Shown one piece after another: positions 1-8,207 of a stretch of DNA of 64,000 nucleotides. This stretch comes from Winogradskyella marincola (lineage in GTDB: Bacteria; Bacteroidota; Bacteroidia; Flavobacteriales; Flavobacteriaceae): the NCBI RefSeq assembly GCF_029624125.1, contig NZ_JARSBN010000001.1, forward strand, positions 513,901-577,900. Direction: 5' to 3'. The notes beneath the pieces are model-generated. The model ran no database searches, was not told the DNA's origin, and saw only the letters and a list, made by a program, of their open reading frames with translations. How positions within the stretch are numbered: the first letter of the stretch is position 1; every line of letters begins with the position of its first letter. The translations under genes were made by a program, and so were the position numbers.

Positions 1-227
1 GGAAACCAAACCCAAGATCGTCCACTACTCTTCACATTATCTCTATCAACTTTAAAAGTAAATGTTACTTTCTCTACGTTCTCCCATTGTTTATATCCAT
101 GAGCATTGGCAATTTTTTCAGCAATACTTAATTCCGTTTCTTTTGTTTTTTGGGGAGTTTCTTTCTTTTCAGATTTACAAGAAAAAACGAAAAGCAAGCA
201 AATGAAACTAAGATATAAAGACTTCAT
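1..227 (-). CDS. Putative lipoprotein, 3' part cut off by window edge
   Basis: The reading frame starts with ATG at 227 on the minus strand and stays open to the window edge, so only about 75 N-terminal residues are visible. It opens with a hydrophobic signal ending in a lipobox-like LFVFSC, then a Lys/Glu-rich linker (KSEKKETPQK) and the start of a domain containing ISEKIANAHGYKQW and VTFTFKVDRD. This arrangement suggests an envelope lipoprotein anchored through the cysteine. I recall similar short flavobacterial lipoproteins of unknown function (possibly DUF6503) but cannot verify that. The gene is divergent from the methyltransferase that starts at 311. The rest lies outside the window. 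Confidence 0.6.
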   Translation of the reverse strand, partial: MKSLYLSFICLLFVFSCKSEKKETPQKTKETELSIAEKIANAHGYKQWENVEKVTFTFKVDRDNVKSSGRSWVWF

Positions 228-310
228 ATTAAAAAGATATTTTAAATTACATCAAAATTAAGGAGCACACCAAGCTTCGCAAAAGGAAGACACAAAAAGT
301 TATTAAGAAG

Positions 311-1117
311 ATGGAAAATTTTGAAAACTACTTTAACACAAATAAAGAAACCTGGAACAAAAAAGTAGCTATACATGCACAAAGTGAAATGTATGATATA
401 GTATCTTTTAAGTCTGGTAAATCTTCTTTAATGCCATATGAATTAAAGGCTTTGGGAGATTTTAAAGGAAAATCACTTTTGCACCTACAGTGTCATTTTG
501 GTCAAGACACCTTAAGTTGGCAACGTATGGGTGCGCAATGCGTTGGTGTAGATTTGAGTGATGAAGGCATAAAACTTGCCAAGAAGCTTAATAACGAATT
601 GCAGCTTGATGCTGAGTTTGTATGTTGCAATGTTTTGGATACTTCTGAATACGTAAAGGATAAGTTTGACATTGTTTTTACAAGTTATGGTACTATTGGA
701 TGGTTGCCCGACTTGAAGCCTTGGGCTAAGATGATTTCGGAACGTTTAAAAACCGGAGGTATATTTTACATAGTTGAATTTCATCCTATTCTTTGGATGT
801 TTGATTATATTGATGGTAAACCAAAACTAAAATACCACTACAGTCAAGACGAGGTGATTTATGAAGAATACAGAGGTACGTATGCTAATCAATCTTCAAA
901 AATGGTGAGTAAGGAATACGGTTGGAACCATGGATTGAGTGAAGTTGTAAATGCACTTATTGAAGCTGGCTTGCAAATAGACTATCTTAATGAATATGAT
1001 GAAAGTCCTTATGATGTGTTTCCTGATTTAATAAAAACAGAATCTGGAATGTATAAAATGAAAGATCAGTTATTTCCTATGATTTTTGAGATTAAAGCGA
1101 TTAAAAAGTCCCTTTAA
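311..1117 (+). CDS. Class I SAM-dependent methyltransferase
   Basis: This 268-residue protein has the Rossmann signature of class I methyltransferases. Motif I is LLHLQCHFGQDTLSWQRMG at about residues 55-73, followed by the acidic end of beta-2 (CVGVDLSDEGIKLA) and a motif IV-like DIVFTSYGTIGWLPDL. The substrate cannot be read from the sequence; the fold fits small-molecule methylation in the cytoplasm. There is no signal peptide or membrane segment. It stands alone, divergent from the truncated lipoprotein and convergent with msrA, so neighbours do not suggest a pathway. The ATG at 311 is the only good start, and the length is normal for the family. Confidence 0.8.
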   Translation: MENFENYFNTNKETWNKKVAIHAQSEMYDIVSFKSGKSSLMPYELKALGDFKGKSLLHLQCHFGQDTLSWQRMGAQCVGVDLSDEGIKLAKKLNNELQLDAEFVCCNVLDTSEYVKDKFDIVFTSYGTIGWLPDLKPWAKMISERLKTGGIFYIVEFHPILWMFDYIDGKPKLKYHYSQDEVIYEEYRGTYANQSSKMVSKEYGWNHGLSEVVNALIEAGLQIDYLNEYDESPYDVFPDLIKTESGMYKMKDQLFPMIFEIKAIKKSL

Positions 1118-1189
1118 TTCCCAAAGGGGAAAATAAACTACTTAAACACTTACAACTTACAAGTTCTAAAAAACTTTCTGAATAGCACT

Positions 1190-1852
1190 TTAATGCTTTT
1201 CTTCGTCTTTTAACAGCTCTGGAAACTTAGCCTTAAAACGATTTAATCGAGGAATAGAAACCGCTCTCACATAACTTTGATTTGGATTTCGTTTTTCAAA
1301 ATCCTGATGATAATCTGAAGCCTTATAAAATTTTAAGAATGGATATACTTCAGCTGCTATTGTTGCATCTAATTCTTTTGCAAGAGCAGCTTTCTTATCC
1401 TCTATAATTTCTTTTTGTTCATCATTTTGATAGAATATAATTGATCTGTATTGCGGTCCTTTATCTGGCCCTTGACCATTAACTTGCATCGGATTCTGAG
1501 ATCCAAAATATACATCTACTAATGTTGAAAAACTCACTACCTCTGGATCGTAAATAACTTCTACAGCTTCTGCATGGCCTGTTGTACCAGAATGACTTTT
1601 CTCGTAAGTAATATCATCTGTGTGTCCTCCAGAAAAACCGCTATAAACCTCTTCAACACCTTTTACACTTTGGTAAATCGCTTCTACGCACCAAAAACAT
1701 CCACTTGCAAAATAGGCTTTTGCTTTACCATCTTCCACAGGTACTTCTACAGGTTCTGCATTAATTATTTCTTCTTGTTTTGGATTGGTTTGCGCCTGAT
1801 TATGGCAATTAAAGCAAAGACTTATGCTTAAAATAATAAGTAACTTTTTCAT
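1190..1852 (-). CDS. msrA: Peptide methionine-S-sulfoxide reductase MsrA, exported lipoprotein form
   Basis: MsrA reduces the S-epimer of methionine sulfoxide in proteins. The family active site GCFWCVEA is at residues 51-58, with nucleophile Cys52, followed by YSGFSGGHTDDITYEKSHSGTTGHAEAVEV-like conserved blocks and YHQDFEKRNP near the end. The length is 220 residues. The N-terminus (MKKLLIILSISLCFNC) is a signal peptide with Cys16 as a likely lipidation site, so the enzyme probably repairs oxidised methionines outside the cytoplasm. It is transcribed away from a terminator at 1926-1963 and appears monocistronic. No fused MsrB domain is present. Confidence 0.93.
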   Translation of the reverse strand: MKKLLIILSISLCFNCHNQAQTNPKQEEIINAEPVEVPVEDGKAKAYFASGCFWCVEAIYQSVKGVEEVYSGFSGGHTDDITYEKSHSGTTGHAEAVEVIYDPEVVSFSTLVDVYFGSQNPMQVNGQGPDKGPQYRSIIFYQNDEQKEIIEDKKAALAKELDATIAAEVYPFLKFYKASDYHQDFEKRNPNQSYVRAVSIPRLNRFKAKFPELLKDEEKH

Positions 1853-1925
1853 AAATTTTTATTTCTTTTTCTATAGACGTATAAAATTACAATTCCTTAA
1901 AAAGAAATCTTTTAAAGTTTTATTA

Positions 1926-1963
1926 AATAAAAAAAGCCTTCACAGTTTGTGAAGGCTTTTTTT
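1926..1963 (-). terminator. Intrinsic terminator after the coiled-coil protein gene
   Basis: A perfect GCCTTCACA / TGTGAAGGC stem with a three-base loop is flanked by A and T runs. On the minus strand the stem is followed by a long U tract, which fits termination of the 3886-to-1983 transcription unit before msrA. Confidence 0.8.
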
Positions 1964-1982
1964 GAATATTATTTAATGGTAA

Positions 1983-2768
1983 TTACTTTGCTAGTTTAAC
2001 AAATAATTTATCCATTTTTTCTTTTTCTTCTTCAGCTAAAGCTGCATCAACTAAGATACGACCACTATGCTCATCTGTAATTACTTTTTTACGAGAAGCA
2101 ATTTCTACTTGTACTTGTGGTGGAATAGTAAAGAAAGAACCACCAGATGCACCACGCTCTATTGGTACAACAGCTAAACCATTCTTTACGTTATTTCTAA
2201 TTCTTAAATATGCTTTTACTAAACGCTCATCAATTTTCTTTTGGTACTCTTCAGACTTACCTATAAGCGCTTCTTCTTCTTTTTCAGTTTCTTTTAAGAT
2301 TTCGTTTAATTCACCTTTTTTATGTTTAAGGTGCTCTTTACGATCTTTTAAACGGTCCTTAGTTTCTGAAATAACATCTTTCTTCTGCTCTATTTGAGCC
2401 TTAAATTCTTTGATGTGCTTTTCAGCTAATTGAATTTCTAATTCTTGAAATTCAATCTCTTTAGTTAATGAATTATATTCTCTGTTATTTCTAACATTGT
2501 TTTGCTGCTCGCTATACTTCTTAATTAAAGTTTTAGCTTCTTCGATTAAATTTTTCTTTCCTTTAATCTCATCATCTATAACAGCAAGGCTATCATTTAA
2601 TTTCTCTAGTCTGGTATTTAACCCTTCTACTTCATCTTCTAAATCTCTTACTTCTAAAGGAAGTTCTCCTCTAACATTTCTTATTTCGTCTACTCTAGAG
2701 TCAATTAACTGTAAATCATAAAGCGCTCTTAAACGCTCTTCTACAGTAGCTTCAGCTTTTTTCGCCAT
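1983..2768 (-). CDS. Coiled-coil protein of the CT398/HP0958 (C4-type zinc ribbon) family, zinc ligands lost
   Basis: This 261-residue protein has a long antiparallel coiled coil (about residues 10-195, heptads rich in Glu/Lys) followed by a short C-terminal domain. Members of this family end in a C4 zinc ribbon, with a RGxCGGCF-type knuckle, an IPPQ motif, and a CEHCGRIL-type knuckle. Here the scaffold is obvious (RGASGGSFFTIPPQ and TDEHSGRILVD), but the four ligand positions are Ser208, Ser211, Asp232 and Ser235. The fold is retained while zinc binding looks impossible. The role is unknown; relatives act as chaperone-like or RNA-associated proteins. It starts 2 nt after the NIF3-family gene, so the two are co-transcribed. 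Confidence 0.85.
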   Translation of the reverse strand: MAKKAEATVEERLRALYDLQLIDSRVDEIRNVRGELPLEVRDLEDEVEGLNTRLEKLNDSLAVIDDEIKGKKNLIEEAKTLIKKYSEQQNNVRNNREYNSLTKEIEFQELEIQLAEKHIKEFKAQIEQKKDVISETKDRLKDRKEHLKHKKGELNEILKETEKEEEALIGKSEEYQKKIDERLVKAYLRIRNNVKNGLAVVPIERGASGGSFFTIPPQVQVEIASRKKVITDEHSGRILVDAALAEEEKEKMDKLFVKLAK

Positions 2769-2770
2769 AA

Positions 2771-3886
2771 TTATAAATACTTTACCGGATTTGTATTTGT
2801 CTTTGATAAAACGACCCTGCCTGCCGGCAAGGCAGCTGCAAAATTAGTAATTTTTTTCGAGAGATAGTCTACTAAAAACGATTTTGTGAACTGTTCGCTC
2901 TCATAATGACCAATATCTGCTAGTAAAATACTGTTTTCTGCACTAAAAAAGTCGTGATATTTAAGATCTGCTGTCACTAACAGGTCTGCGCCAGATGCTT
3001 TTGCTGCTCCTATAGCAAAACTTCCAGATCCGCCTAATACTGCTATCTTTTTTACAGGTTTACCTCGTAATTCTGAATGTCTAACACACGCAGTATTCAT
3101 TCTTTCTTTTATGTATTGCAAACAGTCTAACTCTTCCATCTCTTGAGCCAACTCACCAATCATTCCCATACCAATATAGTGATTAGTATTATCTAAAGTT
3201 GTGATTTCGTAAGCTACTTCTTCATAAGGATGTGTGCCAAAAAGTGCCTTTAAAACCTTTGATTCTATATGTTTTGCAAATACTACAGAAATTAAAGTTT
3301 CATTTTCGGTGTGCAACTCTCCTTTTTGTCCTAGAGTTGGATTCGACTCTTCATTTCCTCTATAAGTGCCTTTGCCTTCAAGATTAAAACTGCAAGCATC
3401 ATAGTTACCTATGTTACCAGCACCAGCATTAAATAGTGCTGTTCTTAATACTTCAGCATTTTCGTTTGGTACATAGGTTTGTAACTTTTTGAGTGTGCCA
3501 GATTGCGGTATTAAGATCTTTTTATTGTGTAATTGTAACTGATCGCAGATTATAGAATTAATGCCTTCAAACGCATTATCTAAAGCTGTATGTATAGAAA
3601 AAATTGCAATATTATGCTGAATTGCTTTTATAACAACACGCTCTACATAGGTTTTTCCTGTTAACTTTTTTAAGCCTTTAAAGATGATTGGATGAAAACT
3701 TACAATAAGATTACAGTTATTTTCTATAGCTTCATCTACAACTGCTTCAAGCGTATCTAAGGTTACCAAAACACCTGAGACTGTTTGATTTTTATCACCT
3801 ACCAAAAGGCCTACATTATCAAAATCTTCGGCATAATTTAAAGGTGCCAGATCGTGTAAATGATTTATTACGTCTTGTACTATCAT
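2771..3886 (-). CDS. NIF3/DUF34 family dinuclear-metal protein
   Basis: The protein belongs to the NIF3-like (YbgI/YqfO) family of hexameric proteins with a dinuclear metal site. Conserved blocks are APLNYAEDFDNVGLLVGD near the N-terminus, SFHPIIFKGLKKL, SIHTALDNAFEGIN, and near the C-terminus LADIGHYESEQF. The 371-residue length, with a middle segment (about 130-235, including FGTHPYEEVAYEI), matches the YqfO-type version with an inserted PII-like domain. I chose ATG at 3886, because the longer frame from 3907 would run across the lpxK -7 element, and family members begin close to the xVxDVxxHLxDLAPL block. Biochemical function is unsettled. It is followed after 2 nt by the coiled-coil gene. 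Its last 25 codons contain a GC-rich palindrome. Confidence 0.88.
   Translation of the reverse strand: MIVQDVINHLHDLAPLNYAEDFDNVGLLVGDKNQTVSGVLVTLDTLEAVVDEAIENNCNLIVSFHPIIFKGLKKLTGKTYVERVVIKAIQHNIAIFSIHTALDNAFEGINSIICDQLQLHNKKILIPQSGTLKKLQTYVPNENAEVLRTALFNAGAGNIGNYDACSFNLEGKGTYRGNEESNPTLGQKGELHTENETLISVVFAKHIESKVLKALFGTHPYEEVAYEITTLDNTNHYIGMGMIGELAQEMEELDCLQYIKERMNTACVRHSELRGKPVKKIAVLGGSGSFAIGAAKASGADLLVTADLKYHDFFSAENSILLADIGHYESEQFTKSFLVDYLSKKITNFAAALPAGRVVLSKTNTNPVKYL
2816..2835. repeat. GC-rich imperfect palindrome inside the 3' end of the NIF3 gene
   Basis: The segment contains CTGCCT and AGGCAG arms around a GCCGGC core. It is about 75% G+C in an otherwise AT-rich gene. It encodes the ALPAGR stretch before the C-terminus, which looks like an addition to the family core. 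From memory, similar CCTGCCTGCCGG-type palindromes are dispersed in flavobacterial genomes; copy number here cannot be counted from one window. Confidence 0.55.
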
Positions 3887-3891
3887 AAGCG

Positions 3892-3899
3892 TATATTTG
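3892..3899 (+). promoter_or_regulatory. -7 promoter element for lpxK
   Basis: TATATTTG is a perfect match to the Bacteroidota -7 consensus TAnnTTTG. It lies 30 nt upstream of the preferred GTG start of lpxK. No convincing -33 TTTG is at the usual distance. Confidence 0.5.
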
Positions 3900-3928
3900 T
3901 TTTTCAAAAATAATATAATTTAGTGCTT

Positions 3929-4927
3929 GTGAAATTTCTCCGCATCATATTGTTTCCTGTTGTACCAATTTATTACATGGTAACATGGTTAAGAAACTGG
4001 TTATATGACCAAGGTATTAAGTCTTCAAAATCATATGATATTCCTGTTATTTGTGTTGGAAACCTGAGTACTGGTGGCACAGGAAAAACACCAATGATAG
4101 AATATTTGATTCGTTTATTAAAAGATGAAAAATCTATTGCAACGCTCAGCAGAGGCTACAAACGTATAACTGAAGGTTACGAACTAGCAGACCAAGGTGC
4201 TACCGCAGATACTATTGGTGATGAACCTTTTCAATTTTTCAGAAAGTTTAAGGATATAAAAGTTGCAGTTGATGGTAATCGCCAAAATGGAATTTCGCAA
4301 TTGCTACAGTTAGAACACAAACCCGAAGTTATTTTACTGGACGATGCTTACCAACACAGAAAGGTTAAGGCTGGTTTTAATATTTTGCTCACTGCATATT
4401 ACAACCTATATAGCAATGATATTGTTTTGCCTACAGGCAACTTACGAGAACCTAGGTCTGGCGCAAAAAGAGCTGATATAATTGTGGTAACAAAGTGTCC
4501 TGAAGCTATTTCTGAGAGTGAAAAAGCCAAAATATCTAAAGACCTAAAGGTAAAACCACATCAACAATTAGTATTTAGTTCTATTCGTTATGCTGAAAAA
4601 GTTGTTTCAACACATTCTGAAATGGCACTACAATCCTTACCAGAATTTACACTCGTAACTGGTATTGCTAATGCAAAGCCTTTGGTTGACTTTCTTAAAA
4701 ATAAAGGGTTAAAGTTTGAACATATAGAATATCCTGACCATTACAGCTTTAGAATAAACGATATTGAAGAGTTAGCTAAAAAAGAATTAATTATTACTAC
4801 TGAAAAAGATTTTGTAAGACTTGTAGATAATGATAGTTTAGAAGCTAAATTATTCTACCTTCCGATTGAAATAGCTATTGATAAAAAACATGTTTTTGAT
4901 AGTGCAGTAAAATCTTTTGTTGGTTAA
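3929..4927 (+). CDS. lpxK: Tetraacyldisaccharide 4'-kinase LpxK (lipid A biosynthesis)
   Basis: LpxK phosphorylates the 4'-position of the lipid A disaccharide precursor at the inner face of the cytoplasmic membrane. The P-loop is seen in VGNLSTGGTGKTPMIEYL (about residues 42-59), followed by SRGYKR, DEPFQFFRKF, VAVDGNR and ILLDDAYQHRKV. An N-terminal hydrophobic segment (ILFPVVPIYYMVTWL) is the membrane anchor. The gene has no ATG at its beginning. Of two GTG codons (3923, 3929) I prefer 3929, giving MKFLRIILFP, 332 residues. The 3' end overlaps the convergent histidine kinase gene by 4 nt. It indicates an outer membrane with lipid A. Confidence 0.92.
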   Translation: MKFLRIILFPVVPIYYMVTWLRNWLYDQGIKSSKSYDIPVICVGNLSTGGTGKTPMIEYLIRLLKDEKSIATLSRGYKRITEGYELADQGATADTIGDEPFQFFRKFKDIKVAVDGNRQNGISQLLQLEHKPEVILLDDAYQHRKVKAGFNILLTAYYNLYSNDIVLPTGNLREPRSGAKRADIIVVTKCPEAISESEKAKISKDLKVKPHQQLVFSSIRYAEKVVSTHSEMALQSLPEFTLVTGIANAKPLVDFLKNKGLKFEHIEYPDHYSFRINDIEELAKKELIITTEKDFVRLVDNDSLEAKLFYLPIEIAIDKKHVFDSAVKSFVG

Positions 4928-7161
4928 AAGAAACTAGACACTACTTCTTTACCAGAAAGCACATCGTATAACTTACCTTCAAAATCTTCTTGTTTGAATG
5001 GTTTAGAGATAATGTCATTAAATCCGGCTTCACCAAACTCGTGCATCTTATCTTCTAAGGTTACAGCTGTAAGTGCAAAAATGACCAAGTCTTTATTAAA
5101 AGTTCTAATAATCTTAGTCGCTTCTAATCCACTAATTCCTGGCATGTGAATATCCATTAAAACAACGTTATAATCTGTTGATTTCACTTGTTCCACAGCA
5201 GCTTCGCCATTATCTACAACATCACAATAAAGCCCCATCTTGTTGAGAATCTTTTTGGTAATCATCTGGTTGATTTTATTGTCCTCGACAATTAAAATCT
5301 TTACTTCGCTTAGATCCAAATCTTCCATCTTATTTGATTGTTTAGTTTCCTCTACTGTTTGTGCTTCGACCACTTCAGCCTTCTCTAAAGGAATCTCAAA
5401 GAAGAATGTAGTACCTTTTCCGAGTTCACTCTTCAAGTAGATTTTACCTTTAAGAATTTTGATAAGTCCTTTTACAATAGATAAACCAAGACCAGTTCCG
5501 CCATACTTACGGTTAATCTGTACAGAGCCTTGGGAGAAGCTCTCAAACATTTGATCTTGTTTTTCTTTTGTAATACCAATACCATTATCTTCAATCTCAA
5601 AACGTAAGGTGTACATTTCGTCCTGTTGTTCGATTTTGTAGGCCCTTACCCAGATGTCTCCATCTTTGGTGAATTTAATAGCATTTCCAAGTAGGTTAAT
5701 TAAGATTTGGGAAATCTTTAGCTGGTCTCCATTGTAAGTTTCTGGTAAACCATCTTCATAGTTAAAATGTAATTTGGTGCCATTATCTTTAGCTGAATTA
5801 CCTAAAGCAGACATTACATTTTCTATCTTATTTTTAAGGTTGAATACTTCTGGGTCTAGCTCAACCTTATTAGCTTCAATTTTATTTATTTGAAGTATAT
5901 CGTTAATAAACGTCAACAGATAATCACCTGAAAACTTTAATGATTTTAAGTGAGGCACTTGATTTTCTTTAGGACTTTCATCAAGCAACATATTTGTCAG
6001 GCCTGTAACTGCATATAATGGAGTTCTTAGCTCGTGCGTTACTGTTGATAAGAAATTAGCTTTTGTTTTAGAAGCCAATTCAGCCTTTTCTTTTGCTACA
6101 ATAAGCTCGTCATTTTTTTTATGAAGCATATTGTTGGTCTTTAACCTAATGTTGTTGTTTTTGTATAACGACAAGGTTAAAAGTGACAGAATTGTAATTA
6201 AAGCTATACTTAATATTGTTGTTATTCTTGTAAAATTACTTTCTGCACTTACTTCGTCTATTTGCGCTTTTAATTGCGCGTTTTGGTCGTCCTTGTACTT
6301 ATTAATAAACTCACTAGAAATTCCTGGAGCTAAATTCTCTCGCTTTACATTGAGGATAGAGTCTGAAAGACGAATGTGCTTGGTTATATTCTCTAAAGAA
6401 CTTTTGTAATCGCCTTTTTTCTTATGAATATCACTTAAGGTTAAGTAAGCTTCATTCATATTCTCAACGATATGGTAAGTACTGGCTATAGAGAGCCCTT
6501 CTTCTACCTGATTTAGTGCTAAATCTTCATTATTAAGCTCACTAGACACTTTTCCTGATTGGATTAATGCACTACTCAGAACTCTATTTTGTTCGTATTT
6601 TTTTGCTATGATTATAGCCTTTTCTAAATAGGTTTTAGCCTCCTCATATCGTTGTAGTGCAATAAGAGCTTTGGCTTCGCTCAAGGTAACTTCTGAAATG
6701 TATTCTTCTAAATCTTCTTGCTCAAATAAATTTTTTGCAGATTTATAATAATCTAGAGCCAGTTGATATTTTTCGTTTGTACTATATACAACACCTTGAA
6801 TATTATAACTAACAGCCAAATTTCCGTAATCGTCATTTTTGCGCTGCAGCTCTATAGCCTTGCTTAAGGCTACATTGGCTTTATCGGTTTCTCCTACTAA
6901 GTAGCGCACTTTAGCTATTTTAGTAAGTGTAGTACCAAGACTTATTTGATCTTCAATTTTTTCTGCAAGTTTTTTAGCTTCTTCAAGATTGCTCAAGGCA
7001 TTATAATAATCACCTCTATCGCTCTCTAGTTTTGCCTGACTTACACGTTCTTGAAGACGCATAGACAGCATATCTTCATCTTCTACAACACCTTGTTGAG
7101 AGAAAATGAAACTAGAAAAACATGCTAAAAAAACAAATATGTGATATTTGATTCGGGACAT
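4924..7161 (-). CDS. TPR-containing hybrid sensor histidine kinase / response regulator
   Basis: This 745-residue protein begins with a signal peptide (ending near IFSQQG). A run of TPR-like helical repeats follows over about residues 35-275, then one membrane segment (about 313-333) and a linker coiled coil. A HisKA domain follows with FLSTVTHELRTPLY, then an ATPase domain (INLLGNAIKFT, DNGIGIT, GTGLGLSIVKGL). The C-terminal receiver domain has ILIVEDNKINQ and the phospho-acceptor Asp in VVLMDIHMPG. The periplasmic TPR domain probably senses a protein or peptide partner, and the signal is relayed to the fused receiver; no DNA-binding domain is present. The gene lies 29 nt behind gapA and may be read from the lipA promoter. 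The start has an unusually good Shine-Dalgarno. Confidence 0.9.
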   Translation of the reverse strand: MSRIKYHIFVFLACFSSFIFSQQGVVEDEDMLSMRLQERVSQAKLESDRGDYYNALSNLEEAKKLAEKIEDQISLGTTLTKIAKVRYLVGETDKANVALSKAIELQRKNDDYGNLAVSYNIQGVVYSTNEKYQLALDYYKSAKNLFEQEDLEEYISEVTLSEAKALIALQRYEEAKTYLEKAIIIAKKYEQNRVLSSALIQSGKVSSELNNEDLALNQVEEGLSIASTYHIVENMNEAYLTLSDIHKKKGDYKSSLENITKHIRLSDSILNVKRENLAPGISSEFINKYKDDQNAQLKAQIDEVSAESNFTRITTILSIALITILSLLTLSLYKNNNIRLKTNNMLHKKNDELIVAKEKAELASKTKANFLSTVTHELRTPLYAVTGLTNMLLDESPKENQVPHLKSLKFSGDYLLTFINDILQINKIEANKVELDPEVFNLKNKIENVMSALGNSAKDNGTKLHFNYEDGLPETYNGDQLKISQILINLLGNAIKFTKDGDIWVRAYKIEQQDEMYTLRFEIEDNGIGITKEKQDQMFESFSQGSVQINRKYGGTGLGLSIVKGLIKILKGKIYLKSELGKGTTFFFEIPLEKAEVVEAQTVEETKQSNKMEDLDLSEVKILIVEDNKINQMITKKILNKMGLYCDVVDNGEAAVEQVKSTDYNVVLMDIHMPGISGLEATKIIRTFNKDLVIFALTAVTLEDKMHEFGEAGFNDIISKPFKQEDFEGKLYDVLSGKEVVSSFF

Positions 7162-7166
7162 TTCAG

Positions 7167-7174
7167 CTCCTTTT
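7167..7174 (-). promoter_or_regulatory. Canonical Shine-Dalgarno upstream of the hybrid kinase
   Basis: On the minus strand AAAAGGAG lies five bases upstream of the ATG at 7161. This is noteworthy because most starts in the window lack a Shine-Dalgarno, as is usual in Bacteroidota. It supports the chosen start and may allow independent initiation inside the lipA-gapA-kinase message. Confidence 0.6.
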
Positions 7175-7190
7175 ATTTAAACAAATATAA

Positions 7191-8207
7191 TTATTTATTC
7201 GACAAAAGTGCTTTTTTATCCGATAAATTGCAAATTAAATCTAAAATTCTTGAGCTATATCCTGTCTCATTATCGTACCAACCCACTATTTTCAGCATGT
7301 TTCCGATGACTGAGGTCATTTGAGAATCGAAAATACAAGAGTGCGGATTACCTACAATATCAATAGAAACTATAGGATCTTCTGTATATTCTAGAATACC
7401 TTTTAGCGAATTTTGAGATGCTTTTTTGAAAATTGAGTTGACTTCTTCAATTGTTGTATCTCTTTCAAGATTAATGGTTATGTCTGTAAGCGACCCATTT
7501 GCAACAGGAACTCTAATACCACAACCACCTATAACATTTGATAAATCTGGAAAAATTTTAGTTAAAGCCTTTGCTGCTCCTGTTGTTGTAGGTACAATAG
7601 ATTGGCCTGCTGCTCTTGCTCTTCTTAAATCTCTATGTGGTTGATCGTGCAAACTCTGGTCTGTAGTATATGAGTGCACTGTAGTAATATACGCTTGTTT
7701 AATGCCAAAATTCTCTTTAATTAATGCTATCATTGGTGCAGCATTATTTGTGGTACAAGAGGCATTAGATACAATTAATTCTGATCCCTCTACACTAGTA
7801 TCATTAACACCTAAAACTATGGTTTTAATATCATCTTCTACTGGAGGAACAGATAATATTACTTGCTTGGCTCCGTTATTAATATGGTGTTGAAGTTCTG
7901 ATTTGGTTTTAAACTTTCCTGTTGCCTCTATCACAATATCTGGCTGAACGTTATTCCAGTTAATTGTCTCAGGATGCTTTTCATTATAAAGTGGTATAGC
8001 AGACCCATCGATTACGATACTATTTTCTGTAAAAGACACTTCGTTATTAAGAACTCCATGTATACTATCGTATTTAAGCAGGTGACTTAATGTTTGTGCA
8101 TCTGCTAAATCATTTATCGCTACAACTTCAATATTAGGATGATTAAGCGCTAATCTAAACACTCTTCGGCCAATCCTACCAAAACCGTTTATGGCAACTC
8201 TAATCAT
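7191..8207 (-). CDS. gapA: Type I glyceraldehyde-3-phosphate dehydrogenase
   Basis: GAPDH oxidises glyceraldehyde-3-phosphate to 1,3-bisphosphoglycerate with NAD(P). The Rossmann start INGFGRIGRRVFRLAL, catalytic motif SNASCTTNN, HSYTTDQSLHD, and RRARAAGQSIVPTTTGAAKA are all present. The length of 338 residues is standard. The position after CTTN, often Cys in other GAPDHs, is Asn here. The ATG overlaps the lipA stop as TAATG, suggesting translational coupling, and the hybrid kinase follows after 29 nt. Flavobacteria often encode more than one GAPDH, so this copy may be glycolytic or gluconeogenic; the cofactor preference is not clear from the sequence. Confidence 0.95.
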   Translation of the reverse strand: MIRVAINGFGRIGRRVFRLALNHPNIEVVAINDLADAQTLSHLLKYDSIHGVLNNEVSFTENSIVIDGSAIPLYNEKHPETINWNNVQPDIVIEATGKFKTKSELQHHINNGAKQVILSVPPVEDDIKTIVLGVNDTSVEGSELIVSNASCTTNNAAPMIALIKENFGIKQAYITTVHSYTTDQSLHDQPHRDLRRARAAGQSIVPTTTGAAKALTKIFPDLSNVIGGCGIRVPVANGSLTDITINLERDTTIEEVNSIFKKASQNSLKGILEYTEDPIVSIDIVGNPHSCIFDSQMTSVIGNMLKIVGWYDNETGYSSRILDLICNLSDKKALLSNK

